Source of the DNA: JAAYCI01 sp964550985
GTDB taxonomy: Bacteria; Bacillota; Clostridia; Oscillospirales; Ruminococcaceae
Direction of reading: 5' to 3'
DNA: 27,595 bases
NCBI GenBank assembly: GCA_964550985.1
Contig: CAZKBM010000041.1
Location: 1-27,595, forward strand
Within the stretch, counting starts at the first letter, position 1. Each line of letters opens with the position of its first letter. The translations under genes and the position numbers were made by a program. Below, piece after piece: positions 1-7,985 of this stretch. The notes below the pieces were generated by a model. The model was not told the origin of the DNA and did not search any database. It saw only the letters and a list, made by a program, of their open reading frames with translations.

Positions 1-50
1 TCGGCACGCGGTTTTGGAGACCGCTGCTCTAACAACTGAGCTATACCCCT
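1..50 (-). tRNA. trnW: tRNA-Trp (CCA anticodon), 3' part cut off by the window edge
   Basis: On the minus strand the 5' end at position 50 reads AGGGGTA (acceptor), TA, then a D arm GCTC...GAGC, an anticodon stem GCGGT/ACCGC and the 7-nt loop CTCCAAA, whose middle three bases are CCA, the Trp anticodon. The variable loop begins at the window edge; the T arm and 3' acceptor strand lie outside. A good promoter lies just upstream. Confidence 0.95.
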
Positions 51-62
51 ACGCGCCTTACT

Positions 63-91
63 ATAATACAAAAGCGGGGGGCTTTTGTCAA
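63..91 (-). promoter_or_regulatory. Promoter of tRNA-Trp
   Basis: Minus strand: -35 TTGACA (86-91), 17-bp spacer, -10 TATTAT (63-68), followed after about 12 nt by the tRNA 5' end. Close to the sigma-70/SigA consensus. Confidence 0.85.
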
Positions 92-131
92 GCCAGAATA
101 CACATTTTACTCTGCTTTTTTTATAGAAGGT

Positions 132-161
132 TTTACAGATGGCAGCTAAGCGGTGTATACT
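132..161 (+). promoter_or_regulatory. Candidate promoter of the methionine synthase operon
   Basis: TTTACA (132-137), 18-bp spacer, TATACT (156-161). The leader to the first start codon at 241 would be about 70 nt, too short for a cobalamin or SAM riboswitch, and I see none. The first gene has a GGAGG site at 229-233, 7 nt before its ATG. Confidence 0.55.
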
Positions 162-240
162 ATTGGTGTGTATTATTTAGGGTTATAAAGCCGCTTTGCC
201 ATTTACGCAGCCCAGTTAACCACCCAATGGAGGCGCCGCC

Positions 241-924
241 ATGCAGTTTGCCAAATTTTTACGGGTTAACCTCCGCGAAGCTTTGCGTTTTTTGGGCTGC
301 GGTAAAAACGGGCCCGGCCCGGCCAGTGCCGGGCCGCTTAAAAAGGCTGCGGCGATTGTGGAGCGCACCGCTACCCCGCGCTTTACGGCGGCTTACCTGC
401 CCCTTGCCGGCCTGCGCCTTGGCGAAAACGGCCCCCTATTAACCGGGGAGGACATTGCCGCACACCTGGAGGGTTGTTTTGAAGCGGCCCTTTTGGCCGT
501 AACCTTGGGCCCCGGGCCCGAAGACGCCGTGCGCCGGGCCGAAGTGACCAACATCCACCTGGCCGTTTTACTGGACGCCTGCGCCTCGGCGCTTTGCCAG
601 CAGTACACAGAGGAAGCTGTAGCTCTGCTGCGCGGCGATGCCACCGCCCACAGCCTGTACCTCACGGGGCGTTACAGCCCCGGCTATGGGGATTTCCCCC
701 TGGCTTTTCAGCACGAATTGCTGCGCCTTTTAGACGCCCAGACGGCCATTGGGCTTACGGCCAGCAGGGGTGGTATATTACTGCCGCGCAAAAGCGCCAC
801 GGCGCTGCTGGGCAGGGCCACACAGCCCCGGTGCGGGCAAAGCCTGCACTGCGCCAAATGCCTGGTTTTTGAAAATTGTAAACTGCGAAAGGAGGGGGCG
901 TACTGTGCAAACCCCCATATTTGA
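241..924 (+). CDS. Vitamin B12-dependent methionine synthase activation-domain protein
   Basis: A 227-residue stand-alone version of the MetH C-terminal activation domain. In full-length MetH this domain binds S-adenosylmethionine and, with a flavodoxin-type reductant, remethylates cob(II)alamin after accidental oxidation. The RYSPGYGDFPL stretch (about residues 143-153) matches the SAM-binding R-x-SPGY-x-x-P signature of that domain. The C-terminus carries C-x5-C-x2-C-x5-C (PRCGQSLHCAKC then ENC), a cysteine cluster absent from E. coli MetH that could bind a metal or Fe-S centre (inference). GGAGG precedes the ATG by 7 nt. The 3' end overlaps the next gene, a MetH that lacks exactly this domain, by 20 nt, so the two proteins very likely act together and are translationally coupled. 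Confidence 0.88.
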   Translation: MQFAKFLRVNLREALRFLGCGKNGPGPASAGPLKKAAAIVERTATPRFTAAYLPLAGLRLGENGPLLTGEDIAAHLEGCFEAALLAVTLGPGPEDAVRRAEVTNIHLAVLLDACASALCQQYTEEAVALLRGDATAHSLYLTGRYSPGYGDFPLAFQHELLRLLDAQTAIGLTASRGGILLPRKSATALLGRATQPRCGQSLHCAKCLVFENCKLRKEGAYCANPHI

Positions 925-3283
925 AAACGGCCGTTTTACCCTTTTGGATGGAGCCATGGGCACCATGCTGCAAAAGGCGGGCCTGCCCGCGGGCGGCCGC
1001 CCCGAAGAGATGCTTTTTAAAGCCCCCGATACGCTGAGTACCATCCACCGCGCCTATGTGGACGCTGGGGCCGATATTTTATACAGTTGTACCTTTGGCG
1101 CCAACGGCAAAAAGCTTGCGGGCAGCGGTTTTGCGGTAGAAGATGTAATACAAAGGGCCGTTAGCTGCGCCAAGGCCGCCACAGGGGGCAGCGGCGCACG
1201 GGTGGCGCTGGATATAGGCCCTTTAGGCGAAATGATGCAGCCCACGGGAACCTTGGGCTTTGAAGAGGCCTACGCGCTTTTTGCCGAGGTGGTGAAAGCC
1301 GGGGCCGCCGCAGGGGCCGACCTGATTGCCATTGAGACGATGACCGATTTGTACGAGGCCAAGGCCGCCCTGCTGGCGGCCAAAGAAAACAGCGACCTGC
1401 CCGTCATGGTATCGATGAGTTTTGAAGAGAACGGCCGCAGCTTTGCGGGCGTTCCCATTGAGGCCATGGCCGCCTGCCTTGCCCCCCTTGGGGCCAGCGC
1501 ACTGGGCATCAATTGCTCGCTGGGGCCCGCCGCCATATTGCCGCTGGCACGGCGGCTGTGTGCCGCCAGCCCCCTGCCGGTGTTTATAAAGCCCAACGCG
1601 GGGCTACCAAACCCCATGGGTGGGGGATATAGCCTTTCGCCTGAGGATTTTTGCCGCGAGGCCGAGGGCTTTTTGCCCCTTGGGGTTATGGCGCTGGGTG
1701 GCTGCTGCGGCACCAGCCCCGACTATATTCTGGCGCTGGCCCAAATCACCTACGGCAAAGCACCCGTCCCCCCGCCCTACCGCCCCCAAAGCGTACTTTG
1801 TAGCGGCACAAAAGCCCTTGTGGTAAACGGCAAACACCCGGTGGGCGAACGCATTAACCCCACAGGCAAAAAGCGCCTGCAAGAGGCGCTGCGCGCGGGG
1901 GACCTTGGCTATTTGCAAACCCTGGCCGCCGAACAGGAAAAAGCCGGGGCCATGTTGCTGGATATCAATGTTGGCGCCCCCGGTGTTGAGGAAGAAACTT
2001 TGATGCCCAGAGCCGTGCGGGCCGTGCAGGCCGTTTGTACCCTGCCCCTGGTTTTGGACAGCGCAAACCCCGAGGCCCTGGCCGCGGGCCTTAGGGCCTA
2101 CAACGGCAAGGCGCTGGTAAACTCCACCAGTGGGGAGGAAAAAAAGCTGGCTGCCATACTGCCGCTGTGCAGGCACTATGGCGCGGCGGTCATTGGCCTT
2201 ACCCTGGACGAAAGCGGCATACCAGATACCGCCGATAAGCGCTTTGCCATTGCACAAAAAATACAAAGCCGCGCCCTTAGCGAGGGCCTTCGCCAGGAGG
2301 ATATCTACATAGACTGCCTCACCCTTTCGGCCGGGGCGGGGGGCGCCATGCCCGAGGAAACCCTGCGCGCCGTGCACTTGGTGAAAAACCGGCTGGGGGC
2401 AAAAACCCTGCTGGGGGTAAGCAACGTAAGTTTTGGGCTGCCAAACCGCCCGCTGGTAAACCGCACCTTTTTAAATATGGCCCTGTGGGCCGGGCTGGAC
2501 CTGCCCATTTTAAACCCCGCCGCCACCGATATGATGGATACCATTGCCGCGTTTGAACTGCTGGTGGGCCTTGACCCGGACAGCCAGCGCTATGTGCGCC
2601 GTTTTGAGGCGGGGCAGGCCAAAACCGATACCACCGCCGCCCAGGCGCAAAAAAGCGGCCCTGCCGCCCCCTGCCTGAAAACCGCCATTGTGGACGGCCT
2701 GCGTGAAGAGGCCGCCGAGGAGGTGCGCCGCCGCCTGGGTGAGGGTGAGGACGGCATGGCCCTGGTGAACGGCGAGATGATGCCCGCCTTGGACGCGGTG
2801 GGCGAGGGTTTTGAAAACGGCAGCCTGTTTTTGCCCCAGTTACTGGCGGCTGCCGAGGCCGCCCGCGCGGCATTTGAAGTGATACGCAGCCGCTATGGCC
2901 AAAGCGGCGAGGAGGGCCCGCCCGTTGTGGTGGCCACCGTACAGGGCGACGTACACGACATAGGCAAAAACATTGCCAAGGTGCTGCTGGAAAATTACGG
3001 CTTCCGCGTGATTGACCTGGGGCGGGACGTGGCCCCCAGCGCCGTTGTGGAGGCCGCCCAGAAAAGCGGCGCAAAACTGGTGGGCCTTTCGGCACTGATG
3101 ACCACCACCCTGCCCGCCATGCAGGCCACCATAGAGGCCCTGCGCCAAGCAGGGCTAGCCTGTAAGGTAATGGTGGGCGGCGCCGTGTTAACCGAGAGTT
3201 ACGCCGAGAGCATTGGCGCAGATTTTTGCGTGAAGGACGCGAAAAAATCGGTGGAGGCGGCAAAGCAGGTATACGGAAAATAG
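905..3283 (+). CDS. metH: Cobalamin-dependent methionine synthase (homocysteine S-methyltransferase), lacking the activation domain
   Basis: Transfers the methyl group of 5-methyltetrahydrofolate to homocysteine through methylcobalamin. The start is the GTG at 905: GGAGGGG (891-897) lies 7 nt upstream and the protein then begins MQTPIFENGRFTLLDGAMGT, a typical homocysteine-domain start; ATGs further upstream lie inside the preceding gene. 792 residues. Homocysteine domain about 1-300, with zinc ligands in GINC (C204) and GGCC (C267, C268). Pterin-binding domain from about 310 (VGERINPTGKK). Cap and B12 domains from about 600 to the end, with DVHDIGKN whose His684 is the expected lower cobalt ligand. 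E. coli MetH is about 1227 residues; the missing 3' third is supplied by the overlapping upstream gene. Confidence 0.93.
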   Translation: MQTPIFENGRFTLLDGAMGTMLQKAGLPAGGRPEEMLFKAPDTLSTIHRAYVDAGADILYSCTFGANGKKLAGSGFAVEDVIQRAVSCAKAATGGSGARVALDIGPLGEMMQPTGTLGFEEAYALFAEVVKAGAAAGADLIAIETMTDLYEAKAALLAAKENSDLPVMVSMSFEENGRSFAGVPIEAMAACLAPLGASALGINCSLGPAAILPLARRLCAASPLPVFIKPNAGLPNPMGGGYSLSPEDFCREAEGFLPLGVMALGGCCGTSPDYILALAQITYGKAPVPPPYRPQSVLCSGTKALVVNGKHPVGERINPTGKKRLQEALRAGDLGYLQTLAAEQEKAGAMLLDINVGAPGVEEETLMPRAVRAVQAVCTLPLVLDSANPEALAAGLRAYNGKALVNSTSGEEKKLAAILPLCRHYGAAVIGLTLDESGIPDTADKRFAIAQKIQSRALSEGLRQEDIYIDCLTLSAGAGGAMPEETLRAVHLVKNRLGAKTLLGVSNVSFGLPNRPLVNRTFLNMALWAGLDLPILNPAATDMMDTIAAFELLVGLDPDSQRYVRRFEAGQAKTDTTAAQAQKSGPAAPCLKTAIVDGLREEAAEEVRRRLGEGEDGMALVNGEMMPALDAVGEGFENGSLFLPQLLAAAEAARAAFEVIRSRYGQSGEEGPPVVVATVQGDVHDIGKNIAKVLLENYGFRVIDLGRDVAPSAVVEAAQKSGAKLVGLSALMTTTLPAMQATIEALRQAGLACKVMVGGAVLTESYAESIGADFCVKDAKKSVEAAKQVYGK

Positions 3284-3292
3284 CTGGTTTTT

Positions 3293-3319
3293 GCCCCCCT
3301 GGGCCCAGGGGGGCTTTTT
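3293..3319 (+). terminator. Rho-independent terminator of the metH operon
   Basis: A perfect 22-nt palindrome (3293-3314; arms GCCCCCCTGGG/CCCAGGGGGGC) followed by TTTTT (3315-3319), 9 nt after the metH stop. Confidence 0.85.
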
Positions 3320-3367
3320 GTTTGGTCAAGAGTTTGGCCGAAAGTTCGCCCATTCAAAAAATAGGGC

Positions 3368-3396
3368 TTGCATTTATTACTAATTAGTGATATAAT
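3368..3396 (+). promoter_or_regulatory. marR promoter with embedded palindromic operator; predicted leaderless start
   Basis: TTGCAT (3368-3373), 17-bp spacer, TATAAT (3391-3396). The spacer holds the perfect palindrome ACTAATTAGT (3379-3388), of the kind MarR dimers bind, so autorepression is likely (inference). The expected transcription start, 6-7 nt after the -10, falls on the A of the ATG at 3403, and no Shine-Dalgarno precedes that ATG. Confidence 0.75.
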
Positions 3397-3402
3397 CGAA
3401 AC

Positions 3403-3825
3403 ATGAAAACACCAAACACAAAAGAAGACGGCCGTTTTATTATTGCGCTGGGCCGCGCGCTAAAGCAAACCCATAAGGAGAGCGAGGCCCTGTTTCGGCA
3501 ATATGAGCTTACCATGGCCCAGTTTACCGTGCTGGAAGCCCTGTACCACAAGGGCGAAATGACCGTTGGGATGCTGATTGAGGCGGTGCTTAGCACCAGC
3601 GGCAACATGACTGTTGTTGTGCGCAATTTGGAGCGGCAGGGCCTTATAAGCCGCCTGCCAAACCCTGGGGACGGGCGCTCGTACCTGTTGCGGCTAAGCG
3701 AAAGCGGCAAAAAACTGATTGCCGAGCTATACCCCTTACACATGGCGCTTTTGGCAAAATGCCTTGCCCCCTTGAGCGCCGAAGAAAAAGAGGCCGTGGT
3801 GCGTATCTTAAAAAAGATATTATAA
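3403..3825 (+). CDS. MarR family transcriptional regulator
   Basis: 140 residues, normal for MarR. The winged-helix core is visible: QFTVLEALYHKGEMTVGMLI, then LSTSGNMTVVVRNLERQGLI as the recognition helix region, then the wing with the family's D-x-R motif (PGDGRSYLLRLSESG, about residues 87-101). A single Cys (C119 region, LLAKCLAP) lies in the C-terminal dimerisation helix. The gene is followed after 59 bp by pirin in the same direction. MarR proteins commonly sense phenolic or oxidative stress; the ligand here cannot be told. The start has no ribosome-binding site and seems to coincide with the transcription start. Confidence 0.9.
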   Translation: MKTPNTKEDGRFIIALGRALKQTHKESEALFRQYELTMAQFTVLEALYHKGEMTVGMLIEAVLSTSGNMTVVVRNLERQGLISRLPNPGDGRSYLLRLSESGKKLIAELYPLHMALLAKCLAPLSAEEKEAVVRILKKIL

Positions 3826-3884
3826 GGCAACACCGCACTAAGCTGTTTTACCACAGGCTTATACAAAAGAATGGAGGATTTACC

Positions 3885-4598
3885 ATGGTAAAAGTGATAG
3901 ATAGCCGTAATATGGGTACCAGTGAAAAGGGCTGGCTGCACAGCCTGTTCCACTTTTCGTTTGCCGAATACTACAACCCCGCCAACCTTCAATTTGGGGC
4001 GCTGCGGGTGCTGAATGACGACATTGTGGAGCCTGGCACGGGCTTTGACACCCACCCCCACCGGGATATGGAAATCATCAGCTACGTGGTGGAGGGCGCG
4101 CTTACCCACGCCGACAGCATGGGCAACCAGCGCACCCTTACCCGTGGCCAGGTGCAATACATGAGCGCGGGCACCGGCGTTTTACACAGCGAGCACAACC
4201 TGACAGACGGCCCTTTGCGGTTTTTACAAATTTGGATTTTGCCCGATAAAAAAGGCTATGCCCCAAATTATGGCGACGTCCCCTTCACCTTTGCCGAGCG
4301 CGAGAACCAGTGGCTGCACATCGCCTCGGGCCAGGCGGGCGCTGCGCCCATCCACATCCACCAGGATGTAGAGGTTTCGGCGCTGCATCTGGCCGCCGGG
4401 CGGGAGATGGAATACAAGCTAAAAAGCGGCCGCCAGGCCTATCTTGTGCAAATTGAGGGAACCGGCAGTGTAAACGGCCAGCCCCTTGCCCGGCGCGACG
4501 CCGCCGAAATAAGCGGCGAGAGCCAAATTACCCTAAAGGCGAACGAGGACGCGCACTATATCCTTCTGGATATAAGCAGCAACTGCCAGTTTGCATAA
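3885..4598 (+). CDS. Pirin family protein (YhhW-like bicupin)
   Basis: 237 residues from the ATG at 3885; GGAGG (3874-3878) lies 6 nt upstream, which rules out the longer reading that begins inside the preceding gene. Pirins are cytoplasmic double-cupin metalloproteins; E. coli YhhW cleaves quercetin in vitro. The N-terminal cupin carries the metal-binding motif: DTHPHRDMEIISYV (His-x-His, residues about 57-59) and TGVLHSEHN with a further His and Glu. The C-terminal cupin (from about residue 140) begins IHIHQDVEVSALHL. Paired with the MarR gene upstream, whose promoter probably serves both. The true substrate is unknown. Confidence 0.88.
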   Translation: MVKVIDSRNMGTSEKGWLHSLFHFSFAEYYNPANLQFGALRVLNDDIVEPGTGFDTHPHRDMEIISYVVEGALTHADSMGNQRTLTRGQVQYMSAGTGVLHSEHNLTDGPLRFLQIWILPDKKGYAPNYGDVPFTFAERENQWLHIASGQAGAAPIHIHQDVEVSALHLAAGREMEYKLKSGRQAYLVQIEGTGSVNGQPLARRDAAEISGESQITLKANEDAHYILLDISSNCQFA

Positions 4599-4645
4599 AG
4601 TGATGGGAACCGGGCTGCCGCCCCCCCTACCTCACGCTTAAAAGC

Positions 4646-4681
4646 GGCCCCCGGCTTTTGGATAAGCCGGGGGCCCTTTTT
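4646..4681. terminator. Strong terminator between convergent genes, probably bidirectional
   Basis: A perfect 12-bp stem (4646-4657 with 4664-4675: GGCCCCCGGCTT/AAGCCGGGGGCC), 6-nt loop, followed on the plus strand by C then TTTTT. On the minus strand the stem is followed by GCTTTTA. It serves pirin and the convergent lipoprotein gene. Confidence 0.88.
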
Positions 4682-4703
4682 ATGCCATTGATTCCAATTT
4701 TTG

Positions 4704-5582
4704 TTAGGCCTCGGGGCTGGGCACCAAAAACAGCATGTCGTTGCCGCCCTCTTCCTCGGTAAAGCTATCGTACATGGTAAAATTATACATCAGCCGTTCG
4801 GCGGGGTAGATGCCGTAGCCGTCCTGGTTGTGGTCGGTGGTGTCGTAGGGGTCGGCCACAATAAACACATCGTCGGCCTCGGTTTCGGTGCCCATGGTAT
4901 CGTAGCCAATAATCACCTGCCAGTGCCCGCCCCAGTCGTTCCAGCCAATCATCACGGGCTTGCCTTCGGCCAGCCAGCCACGTATGGTGTCCATCCATAC
5001 CTCGCTTGTAACATCCTCGTAGTCCAGGGTGGAAATATAGGTAAAACCGCCCACACCGTCAAAGATATCCATGGCCTGCCGCAGGGTGGTGCCGGGGTAA
5101 CCCTCCATCTCGGTGCCGTCCAGGCTGTGGCGCAGCTCCGCTAAGGTTTCCTCGTTCCAATCACCCAGTTTATCGTACCATTCCAACACCATCAGCGCGG
5201 CGGTTACACCGCAGCTCCACTCTGAGGATTGTTGTATGGTTTTAAACTGCGGCAAAATGGTCAGTGTGTCGGTGGGTTGCATGTTGTAAACGTCCGGGTG
5301 CATAAAATAGGGAGAGTCCGCGTGGTCGCCCTGCCGCTCTACTGAGTCGGCCCCGTCCTCGGGCGAAATATCCACCGCGTAGGGTATCTTCATCTCATCG
5401 GTAAAGTTACCGGCGGCCGCGGGCTGTACTGCCTCATTGGGTTGCTTTGCATCCGCAAGGGATGTTGTGGCCGACCCAGGCGTTTGCACGCTTTGCGCAG
5501 CTTGCGCGTTTTGGGCGCTGCATCCGGCAAGGGCTGCCAGCAGCAACACGGTGCAAAGCCCCAGGCTGACTGTTTTTTTCAT
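4704..5582 (-). CDS. C39-like cysteine peptidase-fold lipoprotein
   Basis: 292 residues with a lipoprotein signal: MKKTVSLGLC, hydrophobic core, lipobox LAGC with Cys21 as the acylation site. A low-complexity linker runs to about residue 60. From about residue 110 there is a papain-like C39_2-type domain: Cys124 in SSEWSCGVTAAL with Gln118 as oxyanion residue, His220 in GGHWQVIIGYD, and Asp244 in IVADPYD. All catalytic positions are intact, so an active extracellular peptidase or peptide-cleaving enzyme is likely, tethered to the outer membrane face; the substrate is unknown. There is no adjacent bacteriocin exporter, unlike the C39 domains of ABC transporters. An AAAGGAG site precedes the ATG. 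It is a single-gene unit with its own promoter and terminator. Confidence 0.82.
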   Translation of the reverse strand: MKKTVSLGLCTVLLLAALAGCSAQNAQAAQSVQTPGSATTSLADAKQPNEAVQPAAAGNFTDEMKIPYAVDISPEDGADSVERQGDHADSPYFMHPDVYNMQPTDTLTILPQFKTIQQSSEWSCGVTAALMVLEWYDKLGDWNEETLAELRHSLDGTEMEGYPGTTLRQAMDIFDGVGGFTYISTLDYEDVTSEVWMDTIRGWLAEGKPVMIGWNDWGGHWQVIIGYDTMGTETEADDVFIVADPYDTTDHNQDGYGIYPAERLMYNFTMYDSFTEEEGGNDMLFLVPSPEA

Positions 5583-5634
5583 TTCTCAATCTCCTTTAAA
5601 TTCAATTTGTGCGCTTTTTGGCACAGCGCTAATT

Positions 5635-5663
5635 ATTATAAAGTACATCTACGCGATTTACAA
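5635..5663 (-). promoter_or_regulatory. Promoter of the C39-like lipoprotein gene
   Basis: Minus strand: TTGTAA (5658-5663), 17-bp spacer, TATAAT (5635-5640), about 50 nt before the ATG. Confidence 0.75.
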
Positions 5664-5765
5664 TATATTTTTTAATTGCCTCATTGGATTTTGTAATTGC
5701 CCCATTGTATTGAAATACCTCCGTTTGAGAGTTTAGAATATTTTACTTTTTATCATTTATTTTGT

Positions 5766-5805
5766 AAAATGCTTGCCCATTTGCAAGCCAAGGGGCAAGC
5801 ATTTT
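5766..5805. repeat. 13-bp perfect inverted repeat in the divergent intergenic region
   Basis: AAAATGCTTGCCC (5766-5778) and its exact complement (5793-5805) flank a 14-nt spacer. No T-run follows on either strand, so it is more likely an operator or leader structure than a terminator. The rest of the AT-rich 5583-5973 gap holds a possible -10 for the reductase operon (TATAAT, 5916-5921) without a clear -35. Confidence 0.6.
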
Positions 5806-5973
5806 GGCCATAGAGCAAGGATTGCAAAACGACAAATTGTTTACTTTTATAAAAACATTGATAAATATATGCAAAATACTGGGCATTTTGGCTAGAAAAC
5901 ATCTCTTAAAAGGTATATAATCAAGAAAACCGAACGCCACTTTTGCGCCATACCGAGAGGAGATGAGTAGTTT

Positions 5974-7905
5974 ATGTTGTTTCCCAAATTGTTTTCCCCC
6001 ATCAAACTGCGCGATTTAGAACTGAAGAACCGCATTGTACTGCCCGCTATGGGCACCAAATTTGCCCACAACAGCCTGATTAACGACCAAATCATCAACT
6101 TCCACGTGGCACGCGCCAAAGGGGGCACCGGCCTTGCCTTTTTGGAGGTGACCAGCGTACATGCCCCCAGCGCCCCTGGGCACTATTTTTCCATTGCGGA
6201 CGACTCTTTTATTCCCGGCTTAAGCCGCTTTAACGCTGCGGTACATGCCGCCGGCGCTAAAACCGGTGTACAGTTGTGGCAGGGCAGCATTGCCGTTGCG
6301 GGCGACCCTACCAGCCAAATTATTGTGGCCAGTGACATGCCCCTTTCGCCCGAATATACCGTACCCGGCGCCAGCCATGAGCTGATAGAGGAATTGGTGG
6401 ACGCCTACGGAAAGGCGGCCCAGCGTGCCGTTACGGCTGGGTTTGACTGTGTGGAGGTGCATCTTGCACACAACTACATTCTGCACTCCTTCCTTTCAGG
6501 CGGCATCAACCACCGCACGGATGAATATGGCGGCACGCTGGAAAACCGCGCCAAATTCCCCCTGAAAGTGCTGGAAACCGTGCGGAGCAAACTACCCGAC
6601 AGTATGCCTTTGTTCATCCGCATTGACGCCCACGACGACTATTTAGAGGGCGGCTTGACCATTGAAGAGGTGATTCAGTTTTGTAAATGGGCCAAAGAAA
6701 AAGGCGTGGATGTACTGGATATCTCCCGTGGGAACATCATTAGCGCCGCCATTCAATACGAAGTGCCCCCCATTGACCTGGAAAAGGGCTTTAATATTGA
6801 AAATGCCGCCCGCATACGCCGGGAAACCGGCATGACCACCATAGGTGTGGGCCGAATGAATGACCCCGCCCTGGCCGAAGAAATATTGGAGGCCGACAAG
6901 GTGGACATGGTGGTGATTGGGCGCGCCCAAATTGCCGACCCTGAATTTTGCAATAAGGCCGCCGAGGGGCGGGTGGACGACATTGTGCGCTGTGTGGGCT
7001 GCAACCAAGGTTGTTATGACGCCAACGAACGGGCAGACATCCCCCATATCACCTGCCTGCGCAACCCAGCCGTGGGCCTGGAGGCCGAATACGCCATCAC
7101 CCCGGCAAAAACACCCAAAACCGTTGCCATTGCGGGGGGCGGCATGGCGGGTATGGAGCTTGCCTACGTGCTAAAGCAGCGCGGACACCGGCCTGTTTTA
7201 TTTGAGAGTAGCGGCGCGCTGGGCGGGCAATTTGTAATGGCGGGCCTTGCCCCCCGCAAGGCCGAAATGAAAGCCGCCGCCCTGCACCGCGGCCAGCAGG
7301 TGGAAAACTTGGGGGTAGAGGTGCGGCTAAACACCCCGCTTACCCCAGAGCGCATAGCCAAATTACAGCCCGATGTGGTGGTAAACGCCACAGGGGCCAC
7401 ACCCATTCACTTGCGCCTGCCAGGGGCCGAAGGCGGCAATGTACACAGCTACCCAGACATACTGTGGGGGGGAAAACTGCCCGGGGAAACCGTAGCGGTG
7501 ATTGGCGGGGGGCTTGTGGGCCTGGAAACCGCCGAATATTTGCTGCACGAAGGCCACCAGGTAACCCTGATTGAGCAATTGCCAGAGATGGGGGCCGACC
7601 TTGGCACCACCCGAAAGGTGATTGTAATGCAAAAGCTGTACAGCGGCGGTGTAAACATGCTTACCGGCACAAAATGCCTGGAATTTACCCCAGACGGCGT
7701 GGTGGTGGAGCGTGAGGGCAAAACCGAAACCCTGCCCTTTGACGCCGTGGTGGTGGCCGTGGGCGCCAAAAGCCAGGCCCAGCCCCAGCTGGAGGAGGCT
7801 TGCAAAAATTTAGGCATTGAATACCATACCATTGGCGATGCCGCAAAGCCCCGCCGCGCACTAGACGCCACGGCAGAGGGGGCTAAACTGGCCCGCGCCC
7901 TTTAA
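5974..7905 (+). CDS. Old-yellow-enzyme family Fe-S flavin reductase (2,4-dienoyl-CoA reductase / BaiCD / enoate reductase type)
   Basis: 643 residues, three parts. Residues 1-330: FMN-binding TIM barrel (start LFSPIKLRDLELKNRIVLP; signature HLAHNYILHSFLS and DEYGGTLENRAKF, with the Tyr seen as proton donor in this family). Residues 340-361: 4Fe-4S ligands C340, C343, C347, C361. Residues 380-640: FAD and NAD(P)H folds with AIAGGGMAGMELAY and AVIGGGLVGLETAEYL. This architecture passes electrons from NAD(P)H through FAD, the cluster and FMN to an activated C=C bond. Relatives include dienoyl-CoA reductase, clostridial enoate reductases and the 3-oxo-delta4 steroid or bile-acid reductases. The SDR 80 bp downstream suggests a small hydroxy/oxo-alkene substrate, but the substrate is not readable. 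Start: GAGAGGAG about 12 nt before the ATG. Confidence 0.88.
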   Translation: MLFPKLFSPIKLRDLELKNRIVLPAMGTKFAHNSLINDQIINFHVARAKGGTGLAFLEVTSVHAPSAPGHYFSIADDSFIPGLSRFNAAVHAAGAKTGVQLWQGSIAVAGDPTSQIIVASDMPLSPEYTVPGASHELIEELVDAYGKAAQRAVTAGFDCVEVHLAHNYILHSFLSGGINHRTDEYGGTLENRAKFPLKVLETVRSKLPDSMPLFIRIDAHDDYLEGGLTIEEVIQFCKWAKEKGVDVLDISRGNIISAAIQYEVPPIDLEKGFNIENAARIRRETGMTTIGVGRMNDPALAEEILEADKVDMVVIGRAQIADPEFCNKAAEGRVDDIVRCVGCNQGCYDANERADIPHITCLRNPAVGLEAEYAITPAKTPKTVAIAGGGMAGMELAYVLKQRGHRPVLFESSGALGGQFVMAGLAPRKAEMKAAALHRGQQVENLGVEVRLNTPLTPERIAKLQPDVVVNATGATPIHLRLPGAEGGNVHSYPDILWGGKLPGETVAVIGGGLVGLETAEYLLHEGHQVTLIEQLPEMGADLGTTRKVIVMQKLYSGGVNMLTGTKCLEFTPDGVVVEREGKTETLPFDAVVVAVGAKSQAQPQLEEACKNLGIEYHTIGDAAKPRRALDATAEGAKLARAL

Positions 7906-7913
7906 TCTGCCGC

Positions 7914-7939
7914 TTACAGCATTTGAACAAATGCTGTAA
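7914..7939 (+). repeat. 11-bp intercistronic hairpin
   Basis: TTACAGCATTT (7914-7924) and its exact complement (7929-7939) around a GAAC tetraloop, between the reductase stop and the SDR. No T-run follows, so it may stabilise the upstream mRNA or adjust relative expression rather than terminate. Confidence 0.65.
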
Positions 7940-7985
7940 TTTACCAGCCAATAGATGCCAACCAAAAGGAAGGGAGATTTGCATC

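Noticed and set aside
162..240. Riboswitch (cobalamin or SAM) before the metH operon
   Set aside because: The leader is about 70 nt and has no recognisable conserved core of either class.
749..904. N-terminal extension of metH from the ATG at 749
   Set aside because: It lies inside the activation gene in another frame; GTG at 905 has the ribosome site and begins the conserved domain.
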